64,000 nt of DNA. Origin: an uncultured Bacteroidales bacterium (GTDB taxonomy: Bacteria; Bacteroidota; Bacteroidia; Bacteroidales; UBA932). The notes beneath the pieces are model-generated. The model saw only the letters and a program-made list of their open reading frames with translations, ran no database searches and had not been told where the DNA came from. Position 1 is the stretch's first letter. The number at the start of each line of letters is the position of its first letter. The stretch covers positions 57,147 to 121,146 of the forward strand of contig UQMB01000006.1 in NCBI GenBank assembly GCA_900541925.1, written 5' to 3'. The translations under genes were made by a program, and so were the position numbers. Positions 29,386-37,427 of this stretch are shown here, in pieces.

Positions 29386-30872
29386 TATACGTAAGCTCCC
29401 ATTTTCAGGATGTTGGCTTCACCCTCGGTGAGGTATCTCCACTCGCCCTTCTTGAGGCCCTTCTTGGTGAGGCCGGCGAAGTAGACGCGGTCGAGGGCCT
29501 TTACCGTGTATCCGAGGGACTCGAATATGCGGCGTACGACCCTGTTCTTGCCGGAGTGGATCTCGATGCCGAGCTTGCGCTTGTCGTTAGGGTCGATGTA
29601 CTCGAGCTCGTCCGCCTTGACTTCACCGTCGGTGAGGGTGATTCCGCTGAGAATCTTGTCGAAGTCTTCCTGCGGGAGCTCCCTGTCGAGGGCTACCTGG
29701 TAGATCTTCTTCTTGTCGTATGCAGGATGGGTCAGCCGCTCTGCCATCTCCCCGTCATTTGTGAGGAGAAGCACGCCCGTGGTGTTCTTGTCGAGGCGGC
29801 CTACAGGATATACCCTGGCGGAGCACCCCTTGATGAGGTCGAGCACCGTCTTCTCGGCATGAGGGTCGCTGGCGGTGGTCACGAAGCCTTTCGGCTTGTT
29901 CATGATGATGTAGACCTTCTCCTCGCCCTTGAGTCTCTCGCCGTTGAAGCGGATGTCGTCGGTCTGGATGTTTACCTTGGTGCCGAGTTCGGTGACAACC
30001 TCACCGTTGACGGTCACGACTCCCGCCTGTATGAGGGTGTCGGCCTCGCGGCGTGAGCATACGCCTGAGTTGGCGATGAACTTGTTGAGGCGCACAATGT
30101 CCTTGATCGGAGAGTCGAAAGCCTCGACCCCCTCGCTTCCGTTGACGATAGGACGGCGCTCAAGCATCCTGTTGATGCCCTCGCTTGTCTCCTTGTTGAA
30201 CGGGGATACCGGCTTCGGTGCCTTCTTGCCGCCTTTCTTGGCGCCGAACGGTTTCTTGCCGAAGCGGTCCTGTCCGCCGAATGACGGCCTTCCGCCTGCC
30301 GGGCGCGGTCTGCGCTCGCCGCCGAATGACGGCCTGCCCTCAGGGCGGTTCTCGCCGTAGTTGCCGTGGCCTTCGCCGAACTGGCGCGGCTTGCGGTCTC
30401 CGTATCCTCCGCGGCCCTCGAAGTGTCCGCCACGGTTCTCACCGTAGCCTCTCCTCTCGCCTCCGGACGGTCTGTCTCCATAATTGCCGCGGCTCTCGCC
30501 ATACTGGCGCGGCTTGCGGTCTCCATAGCCTCCGCGGCCCTCGGAGTGTCCGCCACGGTTCTCACCGTAGCCTCTCCTCTCGCCGGACGGTCTGTCTCCA
30601 TAATTGCCGCGGCTCTCGCCATACTGGCGCGGCCTGCGGTCTCCATAGCCTCCACGGCCTTCTGAATGTCCGCCACGGTTCTCGCCGTAGCTCCTGCCCT
30701 CGCCATACTGGCGTGGTCTGCGCTCGCCGTAGCTGTGCTGGGCGTCGCCCGCATTTTCATTGCGTTCGCCGAAATTGAATTCGACCTTCTCGAAATTGGA
30801 ACGGTCCTGGTTCTGTACAGCTGCTTTCCTTGGTCTAAGTTTCCGGCCTTCCTTTGTAAACTGGTCCATCAC
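29385..30872 (-). CDS. rRNA pseudouridine synthase (RluB/RsuA family) with repeat-rich N-terminal extension
   Basis: The 495-residue protein has two parts. Residues 258-310 form an S4 RNA-binding domain (RLNKFIANSGVCSRREADTL) and residues 315-490 the pseudouridine synthase domain with the catalytic Asp361 in GRLDKNTTG. The first ~230 residues are a Gly/Arg/Tyr-rich, low-complexity extension with tandem repeats of about 40 residues; it is likely disordered and RNA-binding. The catalytic part most likely modifies 23S rRNA as RluB does, but RsuA/RluE-type targets are possible. It is coupled by one-base overlaps to tonB before it and era after it. Confidence 0.88.
   Translation of the reverse strand: MMDQFTKEGRKLRPRKAAVQNQDRSNFEKVEFNFGERNENAGDAQHSYGERRPRQYGEGRSYGENRGGHSEGRGGYGDRRPRQYGESRGNYGDRPSGERRGYGENRGGHSEGRGGYGDRKPRQYGESRGNYGDRPSGGERRGYGENRGGHFEGRGGYGDRKPRQFGEGHGNYGENRPEGRPSFGGERRPRPAGGRPSFGGQDRFGKKPFGAKKGGKKAPKPVSPFNKETSEGINRMLERRPIVNGSEGVEAFDSPIKDIVRLNKFIANSGVCSRREADTLIQAGVVTVNGEVVTELGTKVNIQTDDIRFNGERLKGEEKVYIIMNKPKGFVTTASDPHAEKTVLDLIKGCSARVYPVGRLDKNTTGVLLLTNDGEMAERLTHPAYDKKKIYQVALDRELPQEDFDKILSGITLTDGEVKADELEYIDPNDKRKLGIEIHSGKNRVVRRIFESLGYTVKALDRVYFAGLTKKGLKKGEWRYLTEGEANILKMGAYV
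30354..30689 (-). repeat. Coding tandem repeat, unit about 120 bp
   Basis: Residues 62-173 of the pseudouridine synthase consist of nearly three copies of a 40- to 41-residue unit starting YGENRGGHSEGRGGYGDR and continuing PRQYGESRGNYGDRPSG. Copies 1 and 2 are almost identical at DNA level; copy 3 has diverged and is cut short. Confidence 0.85.
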
Positions 30873-31654
30873 TACTTAAGATTAAAATAATAAGTTATTT
30901 TGCCCTCCTGCATCGCAGGCGCGTCCGCGCTCATGTTGAAATGAGTCTGCATCGCCGCGTTTCTTGCGGCCGCGTGGAGAGCCTTGTTTAAAACAGTGGT
31001 ACCGTCGCCTCCCGGCACGGCTTTAACCACGTTGCCGTAGTTATCCACCCATATGTCTACAACGACTATGCCGCTTTCTTGCACATTGTATGCCGGCCGC
31101 GGTATGTTACCTACCGTGTTGCGGCCGCGAAGGTGTGCATTCGGCTTGCCGTCTGTCCTTCCTTTGTCCGTGTTGCCGTCGCTCTGCCCCGCCTTGTACT
31201 TGCCCGTGCTCTTGTCGGCTGCATGCGCGGCGGTCAGGGTCGTGTCTTTTTTCGCCATCCCGGGGAATGCGGCCCTCGGGTCGAGTTCCGGCTCTTTCGG
31301 GGTGTCCGGAGTGTCCGTCGGCACATCGCCGAAGTCGTCCGGTCTTGTCTGCGGGGTGAGGTTCTGCCTGTCCGCCGCCTGCGGCGACTCGCTTTTCTGG
31401 ACGAGGTTCACCGGACTGGTCTTGTCCGGGTTCTCGGATCTCGGAGCGGCGCCCTTGTATTCCTGTACGGGCACTTCCATGTCTTCCGAGAAATCTATCA
31501 GCATCGTCTTCTCCTCCGGAGGGGGATAGATGTACTTGATGCCCGTGAACGAGACGAGAGTGAGCGCGGCCGTGTGTACAGCCACCGTCAGACCGATGCC
31601 TGTGATGCCTGCGAGGCGGTCGCCACTTAACTTCCAGTCTCTTTTGCCTGCCAT
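30872..31654 (-). CDS. tonB: TonB-like energy transducer
   Basis: The 260-residue protein has one N-terminal transmembrane helix (ITGIGLTVAVHTAALTLVSF, residues 17-36), a long Pro/Asp/Lys/Thr-rich periplasmic linker (about 45-180) and a C-terminal domain with a GIVVVDIWVDNYGNVVKAVPG motif, as in TonB and TonB-like proteins. It links the ExbB-ExbD proton channel to outer-membrane transporters. Gene order exbB-exbD-tonB with single-base overlaps supports the call. The first YP motif of classical TonB is missing, so a TolA-like or specialised role is possible. Confidence 0.75.
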   Translation of the reverse strand: MAGKRDWKLSGDRLAGITGIGLTVAVHTAALTLVSFTGIKYIYPPPEEKTMLIDFSEDMEVPVQEYKGAAPRSENPDKTSPVNLVQKSESPQAADRQNLTPQTRPDDFGDVPTDTPDTPKEPELDPRAAFPGMAKKDTTLTAAHAADKSTGKYKAGQSDGNTDKGRTDGKPNAHLRGRNTVGNIPRPAYNVQESGIVVVDIWVDNYGNVVKAVPGGDGTTVLNKALHAAARNAAMQTHFNMSADAPAMQEGKITYYFNLK

Positions 31655-32064
31655 TATTCTGCCTGTGTCGCCAATATCACCTTGTAATGGTTGCGTTTCG
31701 CTATGTTCATCACCTGCACGATCTCTCCTACCGGGACGCTCTCGTCCGAGTAGATCGCGAAGGTGGGGTCTTCCTCGTTCTGCAGCAGTCCTACCAGCTC
31801 GTCCTCGACCTCTGACAGAGGAACCGGCATCTCGTCGCCGTTGATGTGGAAGGTGTAACGGTCGTCTCCCCAGTCCTTGATTGACACGCTGGCCGTGGCC
31901 TTGGCGCCCACCTGTCCGGTGCTCTTCGGGAGCAGGAGTTTCAGGGCGTTGGGGTTCACCAGCGTCGAGGTCACGAGGAAGAATATGAGCAGGAGGAACA
32001 CGATGTCCGTCATCGAGGACATCGAGAAGTTCGCATCTGCCTTTGTGATTCTCCTGAGTGCCAT
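31654..32064 (-). CDS. exbD: Biopolymer transporter ExbD/TolR
   Basis: The 136-residue protein has a single transmembrane helix with the conserved membrane aspartate (MTDIVFLLLIFFLVTSTLV, Asp near residue 19), essential for proton use, and a periplasmic domain (VPVGEIVQVMNIAKRNHYKVILAT). It forms the channel with ExbB. Its stop and the tonB ATG share one base (TAATG), as do the exbB stop and its own ATG. Confidence 0.93.
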   Translation of the reverse strand: MALRRITKADANFSMSSMTDIVFLLLIFFLVTSTLVNPNALKLLLPKSTGQVGAKATASVSIKDWGDDRYTFHINGDEMPVPLSEVEDELVGLLQNEEDPTFAIYSDESVPVGEIVQVMNIAKRNHYKVILATQAE

Positions 32065-32762
32065 TATTTGCCCTCCATGTTTACGGCAGCGGGGTCTTCA
32101 AGCGCGTCCATCAGCTGGATGGTGGCGTTCTCCATGTTGAACACGAGGCTTGACACCTTGGCGGAGAGGAAGTTGTACCCGAAGTACGCGAGGATGCCCA
32201 CGATGAGTCCTCCCACGGTGGTGATCATCGCCGTGTAGATACCGCCCGAAAGCAGGGTGATGTCGATGTTGTTGCCGGCGTTGGACATGTTGAAGAACGC
32301 CTGCACCATGCCGAGCACCGTGCCGAGGAATCCGATCATCGGGGCGCCGCCGGAAATCGTGGCGAGGTAAGGGAGGCTCGCCTCAAGCTTGGCCACTTCC
32401 ATGTTGCCGGTGTTCTCCACTGCGGACTGGATGTCAGCCATCGGTCTTCCGATGTGCGCCAGGCCGGTCTCCACCATCCTTGCCACAGGAGTGTCGTATT
32501 TTGTGCAGAGGGTTCTCGCCGACTTTATCTTGCCTTCGTGGATGTAGTCGCGGATGTCCATCATGAAGTCCTTGTCCAGTTTGCCGGCGTGCCGTATCTG
32601 CCACCATTTCTTGCCGAAGATATAGATTGCGACAATAGAGAGGGCGAGCAGCACCCACATCAGCGGGCCGCCTTTCGCGGCCATCTCGATCAGAGAGTAT
32701 GACATCTCCTGCGGGGCCGGTATCGCTTCCGCAATGTCTGTCTGGAGCAAATTAAAAAGCAT
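32064..32762 (-). CDS. exbB: MotA/TolQ/ExbB proton channel protein
   Basis: The 232-residue protein has three membrane helices: residues ~33-50 (GGPLMWVLLALSIVAIYIFG) and a later pair (APMIGFLGTVLGMVQAF; GGIYTAMITTVGGLIVGILAYFGYNFL). The G-x-x-x-T-V-x-G-M motif is characteristic of the family. It forms the proton channel with ExbD. It is first of the exbB-exbD-tonB-rluB-era-parC run and has its own promoter box about 20 bases upstream. Confidence 0.93.
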   Translation of the reverse strand: MLFNLLQTDIAEAIPAPQEMSYSLIEMAAKGGPLMWVLLALSIVAIYIFGKKWWQIRHAGKLDKDFMMDIRDYIHEGKIKSARTLCTKYDTPVARMVETGLAHIGRPMADIQSAVENTGNMEVAKLEASLPYLATISGGAPMIGFLGTVLGMVQAFFNMSNAGNNIDITLLSGGIYTAMITTVGGLIVGILAYFGYNFLSAKVSSLVFNMENATIQLMDALEDPAAVNMEGK

Positions 32763-32780
32763 ATAAATCTGAATTTAATA

Positions 32781-32788
32781 CAAATATA
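32781..32788 (-). promoter_or_regulatory. -7 box of the exbB operon
   Basis: The minus strand reads TATATTTG, a perfect TAnnTTTG, about 18 bases before the exbB ATG. No clear TTTG is found at -33. Confidence 0.55.
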
Positions 32789-32814
32789 CTCAATTTTTTC
32801 GGATAGCGGGGCAT

Positions 32815-33612
32815 TTATTCATAAACAACGCCTGACAGGAAGAGCGCGTGACCCGGCACGCTCTCCCCGGCGGCGCACCTTCTGCTGCTCCGCCCGCGCC
32901 CCGTTTCCGGGGTGAGGATGAGGGAAGCGAAGTCATCTTCGCTCCTTTTGCCCCTCCCTACTTCAAGCAGCGTGCCGACCACGGCCCGGACCATGTTCCT
33001 CAGGAAGCGGTCTGCGCTGATGCGGAATTCCCAGTAGAGCCCGTCTCCCCCTGTCCCGATCCCGAAAGTGGACACTATCGGGGTGTAGGGTCTCCACAGA
33101 GCCTCGCCGACGGTGCAGATCGATGTCTTGACATCGGTCCCTGTCTTCTCGAAGCAGCTGAAATCGTGCCTGCCTTTCAGCAGGGCGGCGGCGCGGTTCA
33201 TCTTCTCGAAATCCAGGCCCGGGTAGGTGTACAGATAGGAGAATCTCTCCACGAAGGGGTCTTTGGTCCTATGCAGGAAGTAGGTATATTCGCGTCTTGT
33301 GGCATCGAATCTCGCGTGGAATTCCCCGCTTGCTGGGCGGACGGAAATGACGGCTATCCCGTCCGGCAGGATGGCATTCAATTTGCAGACCAGATGTCCG
33401 GTGTCCAGCCCCTCCGGGGCATCGAAGTGGGCGATATATCCCACCGCGTTCACTCCGGCATCAGTGCGTCCTGCACCGGTGACGGCGGTATCGTGGCGGA
33501 GCAGTGTCCGCAAGGCGGTTTCGAGGGCCTGCTGGATGCTCGGCGCGGAAGGCTGGATCTGCCATCCGTGGAAGGCTTCGCCGCAGTAGGACAGCTTGAT
33601 GATATAACGCAT
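32815..33612 (-). CDS. truA: tRNA pseudouridine(38-40) synthase
   Basis: The 265-residue enzyme starts at ATG 33612 (MRYIIKLSYCGEAFHGWQIQP), the family start; the longer open frame runs through moxR's start region and is rejected. The catalytic aspartate is in GAGRTDAGVNA (near residue 51). RFLRNMVRAVVGTLLEVGRGKR near residues 205-225 is the conserved C-terminal RNA-binding signature. It modifies uridines in the anticodon stem-loop of many tRNAs. A -7 box eight bases upstream predicts a leader of about five bases. Confidence 0.95.
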   Translation of the reverse strand: MRYIIKLSYCGEAFHGWQIQPSAPSIQQALETALRTLLRHDTAVTGAGRTDAGVNAVGYIAHFDAPEGLDTGHLVCKLNAILPDGIAVISVRPASGEFHARFDATRREYTYFLHRTKDPFVERFSYLYTYPGLDFEKMNRAAALLKGRHDFSCFEKTGTDVKTSICTVGEALWRPYTPIVSTFGIGTGGDGLYWEFRISADRFLRNMVRAVVGTLLEVGRGKRSEDDFASLILTPETGRGRSSRRCAAGESVPGHALFLSGVVYE

Positions 33613-33619
33613 AACGAGT

Positions 33620-33628
33620 GCAAAAATA
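33620..33628 (-). promoter_or_regulatory. -7 box of truA
   Basis: The minus strand reads TATTTTTGC (TAnnTTTGC) and ends seven bases before the truA ATG, so only a very short leader is expected. Confidence 0.6.
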
Positions 33629-33637
33629 GATAAATAT

Positions 33638-34630
33638 ATGGAAAGTGTAAATATCAGGGAGCTCAACGACCGCATCCAGAAGGAGAGCGGGTTCGTGGAC
33701 ATGCTCTCCCTTGAGATGGGCAAGGTGATCGTGGGGCAGAAGCACCTGATAGAGAATCTGCTCATCGCCCTGCTTGCAGACGGCCACATCTTGCTCGAAG
33801 GAGTCCCGGGTCTTGCCAAGACCCTTGCCATCAGCACCCTCGCCAAGGCTGTGGACGCCAAGTTCAACCGTATCCAGTTCACCCCTGACCTGCTTCCTGC
33901 CGATGTGACCGGCACATTGATATATTCCCAGAAGGAGGAGGCCTTCGAGGTGCACAAGGGTCCGATTTTCGCGAACTTCGTGCTGGCGGACGAGATCAAC
34001 AGGGCCCCGGCCAAGGTGCAGGCCGCCTTGCTTGAGGCCATGCAGGAGCGTCAGGTCACAATCGGTGACCGCACCTATCCCCTCCCGGAGCCGTTCCTTG
34101 TGATGGCGACCCAGAACCCTATCGAGCAGGAGGGGACCTACCCTCTCCCGGAGGCCCAGGTCGACCGCTTCATGCTCAAGGTCGTTGTGGACTATCCTGA
34201 CCGCGACGAGGAGAGGCTCATCGTGAGGATGAACAACAGCGGCGAGTTCCCGCAGCCGTCCAAGGTCGTGGGGCCGCAGGACATTATCCGCGCGAGGGAG
34301 GTCGTCAGGGAAGTCTATATGGACGAGAAGATAGAGCGCTATATAGTCGACATCGTGTATGCGACCCGCCGCCCGGAGGATTACGGACTCGGCCAGCTCA
34401 AGGGCTTCATCTCTTATGGAGCCTCGCCGCGTGCCAGCATCAGCCTGTCCATGGCCTCCAAGGCCTATGCGTTCATCAAGAGGCGTGGATATGTGATTCC
34501 GGAGGATGTGCGTGCCGTATGTCCTGAGGTGCTCCGCCACAGGATAGGCCTCACATACGAGGCTGAGGCCGAGAATGTCGTTCCTGAGCAGATTATCGAG
34601 CAGATCATCAATGCCGTCATTGTCCCATAG
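33638..34630 (+). CDS. MoxR-family AAA+ ATPase
   Basis: The 330-residue chaperone-like ATPase shows Walker A GVPGLAKT (residues 55-62), Walker B LADEINR (near 116) and the MoxR-typical ATQNPIEQEGTYPLPEAQVDRF. It heads a run of DUF58, transmembrane, VWA (BatA, BatB), TPR (BatC) and BatD/E genes. In characterised systems MoxR proteins load cofactors or remodel VWA-domain partners. Named 'aerotolerance' in Bacteroides fragilis because a bat deletion lowered survival in air. Short intergenic distance to truA suggests divergent transcription. Confidence 0.92.
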   Translation: MESVNIRELNDRIQKESGFVDMLSLEMGKVIVGQKHLIENLLIALLADGHILLEGVPGLAKTLAISTLAKAVDAKFNRIQFTPDLLPADVTGTLIYSQKEEAFEVHKGPIFANFVLADEINRAPAKVQAALLEAMQERQVTIGDRTYPLPEPFLVMATQNPIEQEGTYPLPEAQVDRFMLKVVVDYPDRDEERLIVRMNNSGEFPQPSKVVGPQDIIRAREVVREVYMDEKIERYIVDIVYATRRPEDYGLGQLKGFISYGASPRASISLSMASKAYAFIKRRGYVIPEDVRAVCPEVLRHRIGLTYEAEAENVVPEQIIEQIINAVIVP

Positions 34631-35510
34631 CGCCGCATCGGATCTGCTGAAGAAGGTCAGGAAGATAGAGATCCGGACCAAGGCCCTCTCGCACCAGATT
34701 TTCGCCGGCGAGTACCATTCGGCTTTCAAGGGGCGCGGCATGGCGTTCAGCGAGGTGAGGGAGTACCAGTGGGGAGATGATGTCCGCTCGATGGACTGGA
34801 ATGTCACGGCCCGACTGCGTGCGCCTTATGTCAAGGTGTTCGAGGAGGAGCGCGAGCTTACCGTGGTGCTGCTTGTGGATGTCAGCCGTTCGGGGCTTTT
34901 CGGCACTGCGGTGCAGACGAAGCGCGACCGGATAGCCGAGATCGCCGCAGTGCTGACGTACAGCGCGATTCTCAACAACGACAAGGTGGGGGTCCTGTTC
35001 TTCTCCGACAAGGTCGAGAAGTTCATCCCGCCGAGGAAGGGGCGCACACATCTGCTGCGTGTCATACGCGAGATGCTTGAACTTCAGCCCACTTCGGACG
35101 GGACGGACATCACCGGAGCGTTGCGCTATCTGACCAATGCCATCAAGAAGAAGTGTACCGCGTTTCTGCTCAGCGACTTGCTGGATGTGGACGCCGACGG
35201 TGCTCCGAGATATGAGGAGGGGCTCAAAGTCGCCGCCGGCCGGCACGACCTGAGCGTCATCAAGGTTCATGACCCGCGGGAGAGGACAATCCCGGCCATG
35301 GGCCTCGTGCATGTCAAGGACAGCGAGACGGGGAAGGCCGCCTGGATCAATACGGACAGCCGCAAGGTGCGCCAGGCGTATTCGGCCTGGTTCTCCGCGC
35401 TCTCGCAGATGGAGGGTGCCTTGTTCAACAAGTACGGGATAGATAATGTCGATATCGCCACGGACTCTGACTATGTGAAGGGTCTGATGGCTTTGTTTTC
35501 ACGCAGATGA
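34611..35510 (+). CDS. DUF58 domain protein of the Bat locus
   Basis: The 299-residue protein starts at ATG 34611, 20 bases inside the end of moxR; an in-frame ATG 36 bases earlier is possible but overlaps moxR more and adds a Ser/Arg-rich tail with no family match. The DUF58 core is FKGRGMAFSEVREYQWGDDVRSMDWNVTAR near residue 40. It is followed by a VWA-like fold with DVSRSGLFG, a D-x-S-x-S-like metal site in which the last Ser is replaced by Gly. DUF58 proteins almost always accompany MoxR. It is cytoplasmic, with no signal or membrane helix. The 3' end overlaps the next gene by 4 bases (ATGA). Confidence 0.85.
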   Translation: MPSLSHSAASDLLKKVRKIEIRTKALSHQIFAGEYHSAFKGRGMAFSEVREYQWGDDVRSMDWNVTARLRAPYVKVFEEERELTVVLLVDVSRSGLFGTAVQTKRDRIAEIAAVLTYSAILNNDKVGVLFFSDKVEKFIPPRKGRTHLLRVIREMLELQPTSDGTDITGALRYLTNAIKKKCTAFLLSDLLDVDADGAPRYEEGLKVAAGRHDLSVIKVHDPRERTIPAMGLVHVKDSETGKAAWINTDSRKVRQAYSAWFSALSQMEGALFNKYGIDNVDIATDSDYVKGLMALFSRR

Positions 35511-36454
35511 GATTGTTGACTCTCATATTGGCCGCCATGCTGGACGTGGTCCCTTCCGGGCAGGCTTTCTTGAAGCCGCTGACCCAGAGGGATTCTGTCC
35601 TTGTAGCCGACCAGCTGGAATATGGTTTCCGGCTTGACTCCGTGAAGCCGGGCACCTCACTCGCCCTGCAGGACTTCAGCGGGGTCTCAAATGATACCCT
35701 CACCCTGGTCAGGAACTGGAAGCTTGACACTCTCAAGAAGTCGGCTTCCGGGATGCAGATACAGGGGAGCATAATCATAGCCCCGTTCGAGGAGGGGCAG
35801 TATACCCTGCCGCAGATTGCGGTCCGCCGTGTCGACGGGACCGGGGCCGTGGACACGCTTCTGTTTGACGCTCCGGCCCTGGAGGTCAAGACCATGCCTG
35901 TGGATACGGCCACATTCGTGATGCACGATATCAAGGGGCAGATGGGCTATCCGCTGACTTTCAGGGAGATCGCCCCGTGGCTTGCCGCGTTCTGGTTTGC
36001 CGCCGCGTTCGTGATACTCGTGGTTTGCCTTATCAAGATGAGGCGCGCGCGGGCGGCGGGTGAAGTGCAGCACAGCGATGATCCGCCTCATATTGTGGCC
36101 CTGCGCCGCCTGGACAGGTTCAGGGGCAACTCGTTCTGGGTGCCGGAGAAGCAGAAGGCCTTCTATTCCGGCATAACGGACGCACTTAAAGATTATATTG
36201 ACGAGAGGTTCGGGGTGGATGCGCCGGAGATGACGACTTCTGAACTTTTCTCGGCGTTGAAGAAGGAGAAGGATATCACTCCTGAGATGTATTCGGAGTT
36301 GCAGGCGCTCTTCGAGCGCGCCGACTTCGTCAAGTTCGCGAAACTTATAGCGAGTGACGAGCAGAATGCCGCGGCGTTGCCTGTGGCTGTGCGCTTTGTC
36401 ACATCCACATACAAGATAGAGCCTGAGGAGGGGCGGAAAGAGGATGTTCTTTGA
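35507..36454 (+). CDS. Membrane protein of the Bat locus, family uncertain
   Basis: The 315-residue protein has a probable N-terminal signal peptide (MRLLTLILAAMLDVVPSGQA), a beta-rich periplasmic part (residues 25-145), one transmembrane helix (APWLAAFWFAAAFVILVVCLI, about 151-172) and a cytoplasmic helical region rich in Lys/Glu. The layout recalls the small DUF4381-like and BatD-like partners found between DUF58 and VWA genes in other moxR loci, but I cannot assign a family. It is coupled to DUF58 by a 4-base overlap and to batA by an 11-base overlap. Confidence 0.65.
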   Translation: MRLLTLILAAMLDVVPSGQAFLKPLTQRDSVLVADQLEYGFRLDSVKPGTSLALQDFSGVSNDTLTLVRNWKLDTLKKSASGMQIQGSIIIAPFEEGQYTLPQIAVRRVDGTGAVDTLLFDAPALEVKTMPVDTATFVMHDIKGQMGYPLTFREIAPWLAAFWFAAAFVILVVCLIKMRRARAAGEVQHSDDPPHIVALRRLDRFRGNSFWVPEKQKAFYSGITDALKDYIDERFGVDAPEMTTSELFSALKKEKDITPEMYSELQALFERADFVKFAKLIASDEQNAAALPVAVRFVTSTYKIEPEEGRKEDVL

Positions 36455-37427
36455 GTATCCGTATCTGCTGTGGCTCCTGCTGCTGCCGTTGCTCCTGACG
36501 GCGCGTTATCTCTATATCGAGCTCAGGGAGCGCAGGCCGCATCTCAGGGTGTCTTCGGTCCGGCCGTGGACGAAGGGCGGGCGGTCGGTGCTCTCCGTCA
36601 TCAGGCACCTGCCTTTTGCCCTGCGCATAGCGGCCCTGTCTCTGATAATCGTGGCCCTTGCGCGCCCGCGTTCCTCCAATGAAGTGGAGAAGCGGGACAC
36701 CGAAGGCATAGACATAGTTCTCGCCATGGACGTGTCCACGAGTATGCTTGCGCGGGATTTCACTCCTGACAGGCTCTCGGCGGCCAAGGATATAGCGATA
36801 GAGTTCATCTCCCAGCGGCCTTCTGACCGGATGGGCATAGTGGTGTTCGCGGGGGAGAGCTACACGCAGTGCCCGCTTACCACAGACAGGGCCACTCTCA
36901 TCAACCTGATGAAGGAGGTCCAGACCGACCTGATCGAGGACGGCACGGCCATAGGCAACGGACTTGCCACCGCCGTGGCGAGGATGATGGATTCCGACGC
37001 CCCGAGCCGGGTGGTGATACTCCTGACGGACGGAGTCAACAACAGGGGGGAGATAGCTCCCCAGACTGCCGCGGAAATCGCCAAGACCTATGGCATACGC
37101 GTATATACTATAGGTGTGGGGGCCAATGGTACAGCCCCTTATCCGGTGATGACACCGTGGGGAGTGGAGGTGCGCAACATGCAGGTGGAGATAGATGAAG
37201 ACCTGCTCAAGGAGGTTGCCAAGACTACTGGCGGGCGCTATTTCAGGGCTACGGACAACACCAAGCTGGCGGAGATATATTCCGAGATCAACAAGATGGA
37301 GACCGCCCGCACCACCGTGGACAGTTTCCCTGTCTATAAGGAACTTTTCGGGGGATATGCCCTTGCGGCCCTTATCTGCCTTGCTCTTGAATTGCTTGTC
37401 GGACTAATGTTGAGGAGGTTGCCGTAA
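36444..37427 (+). CDS. batA: BatA, VWA-domain membrane protein
   Basis: The 327-residue protein has two N-terminal membrane helices (residues ~7-22 and ~56-74), a von Willebrand factor A domain with an intact MIDAS (DVSTS, residues 96-100; later TLINL and TDGVNNRGE), and a C-terminal membrane helix (YALAALICLALELLVGLML). The metal site and topology are those of BatA. The VWA domain is expected in the periplasm. It starts 11 bases inside the previous gene and shares a base with the batB ATG. Confidence 0.9.
   Translation: MFFEYPYLLWLLLLPLLLTARYLYIELRERRPHLRVSSVRPWTKGGRSVLSVIRHLPFALRIAALSLIIVALARPRSSNEVEKRDTEGIDIVLAMDVSTSMLARDFTPDRLSAAKDIAIEFISQRPSDRMGIVVFAGESYTQCPLTTDRATLINLMKEVQTDLIEDGTAIGNGLATAVARMMDSDAPSRVVILLTDGVNNRGEIAPQTAAEIAKTYGIRVYTIGVGANGTAPYPVMTPWGVEVRNMQVEIDEDLLKEVAKTTGGRYFRATDNTKLAEIYSEINKMETARTTVDSFPVYKELFGGYALAALICLALELLVGLMLRRLP

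Noticed and set aside
33613..34041. 143-codon upstream extension of truA
   Set aside because: It overlaps moxR head to head; the standard TruA start is MRYIIKLSYCG at 33612 and a -7 box lies just upstream of it.
34575..34610. Twelve-codon N-terminal extension of the DUF58 protein
   Set aside because: Adds a Ser/Arg-rich segment inside the moxR frame with no conserved role; ATG 34611 gives the normal DUF58 start.
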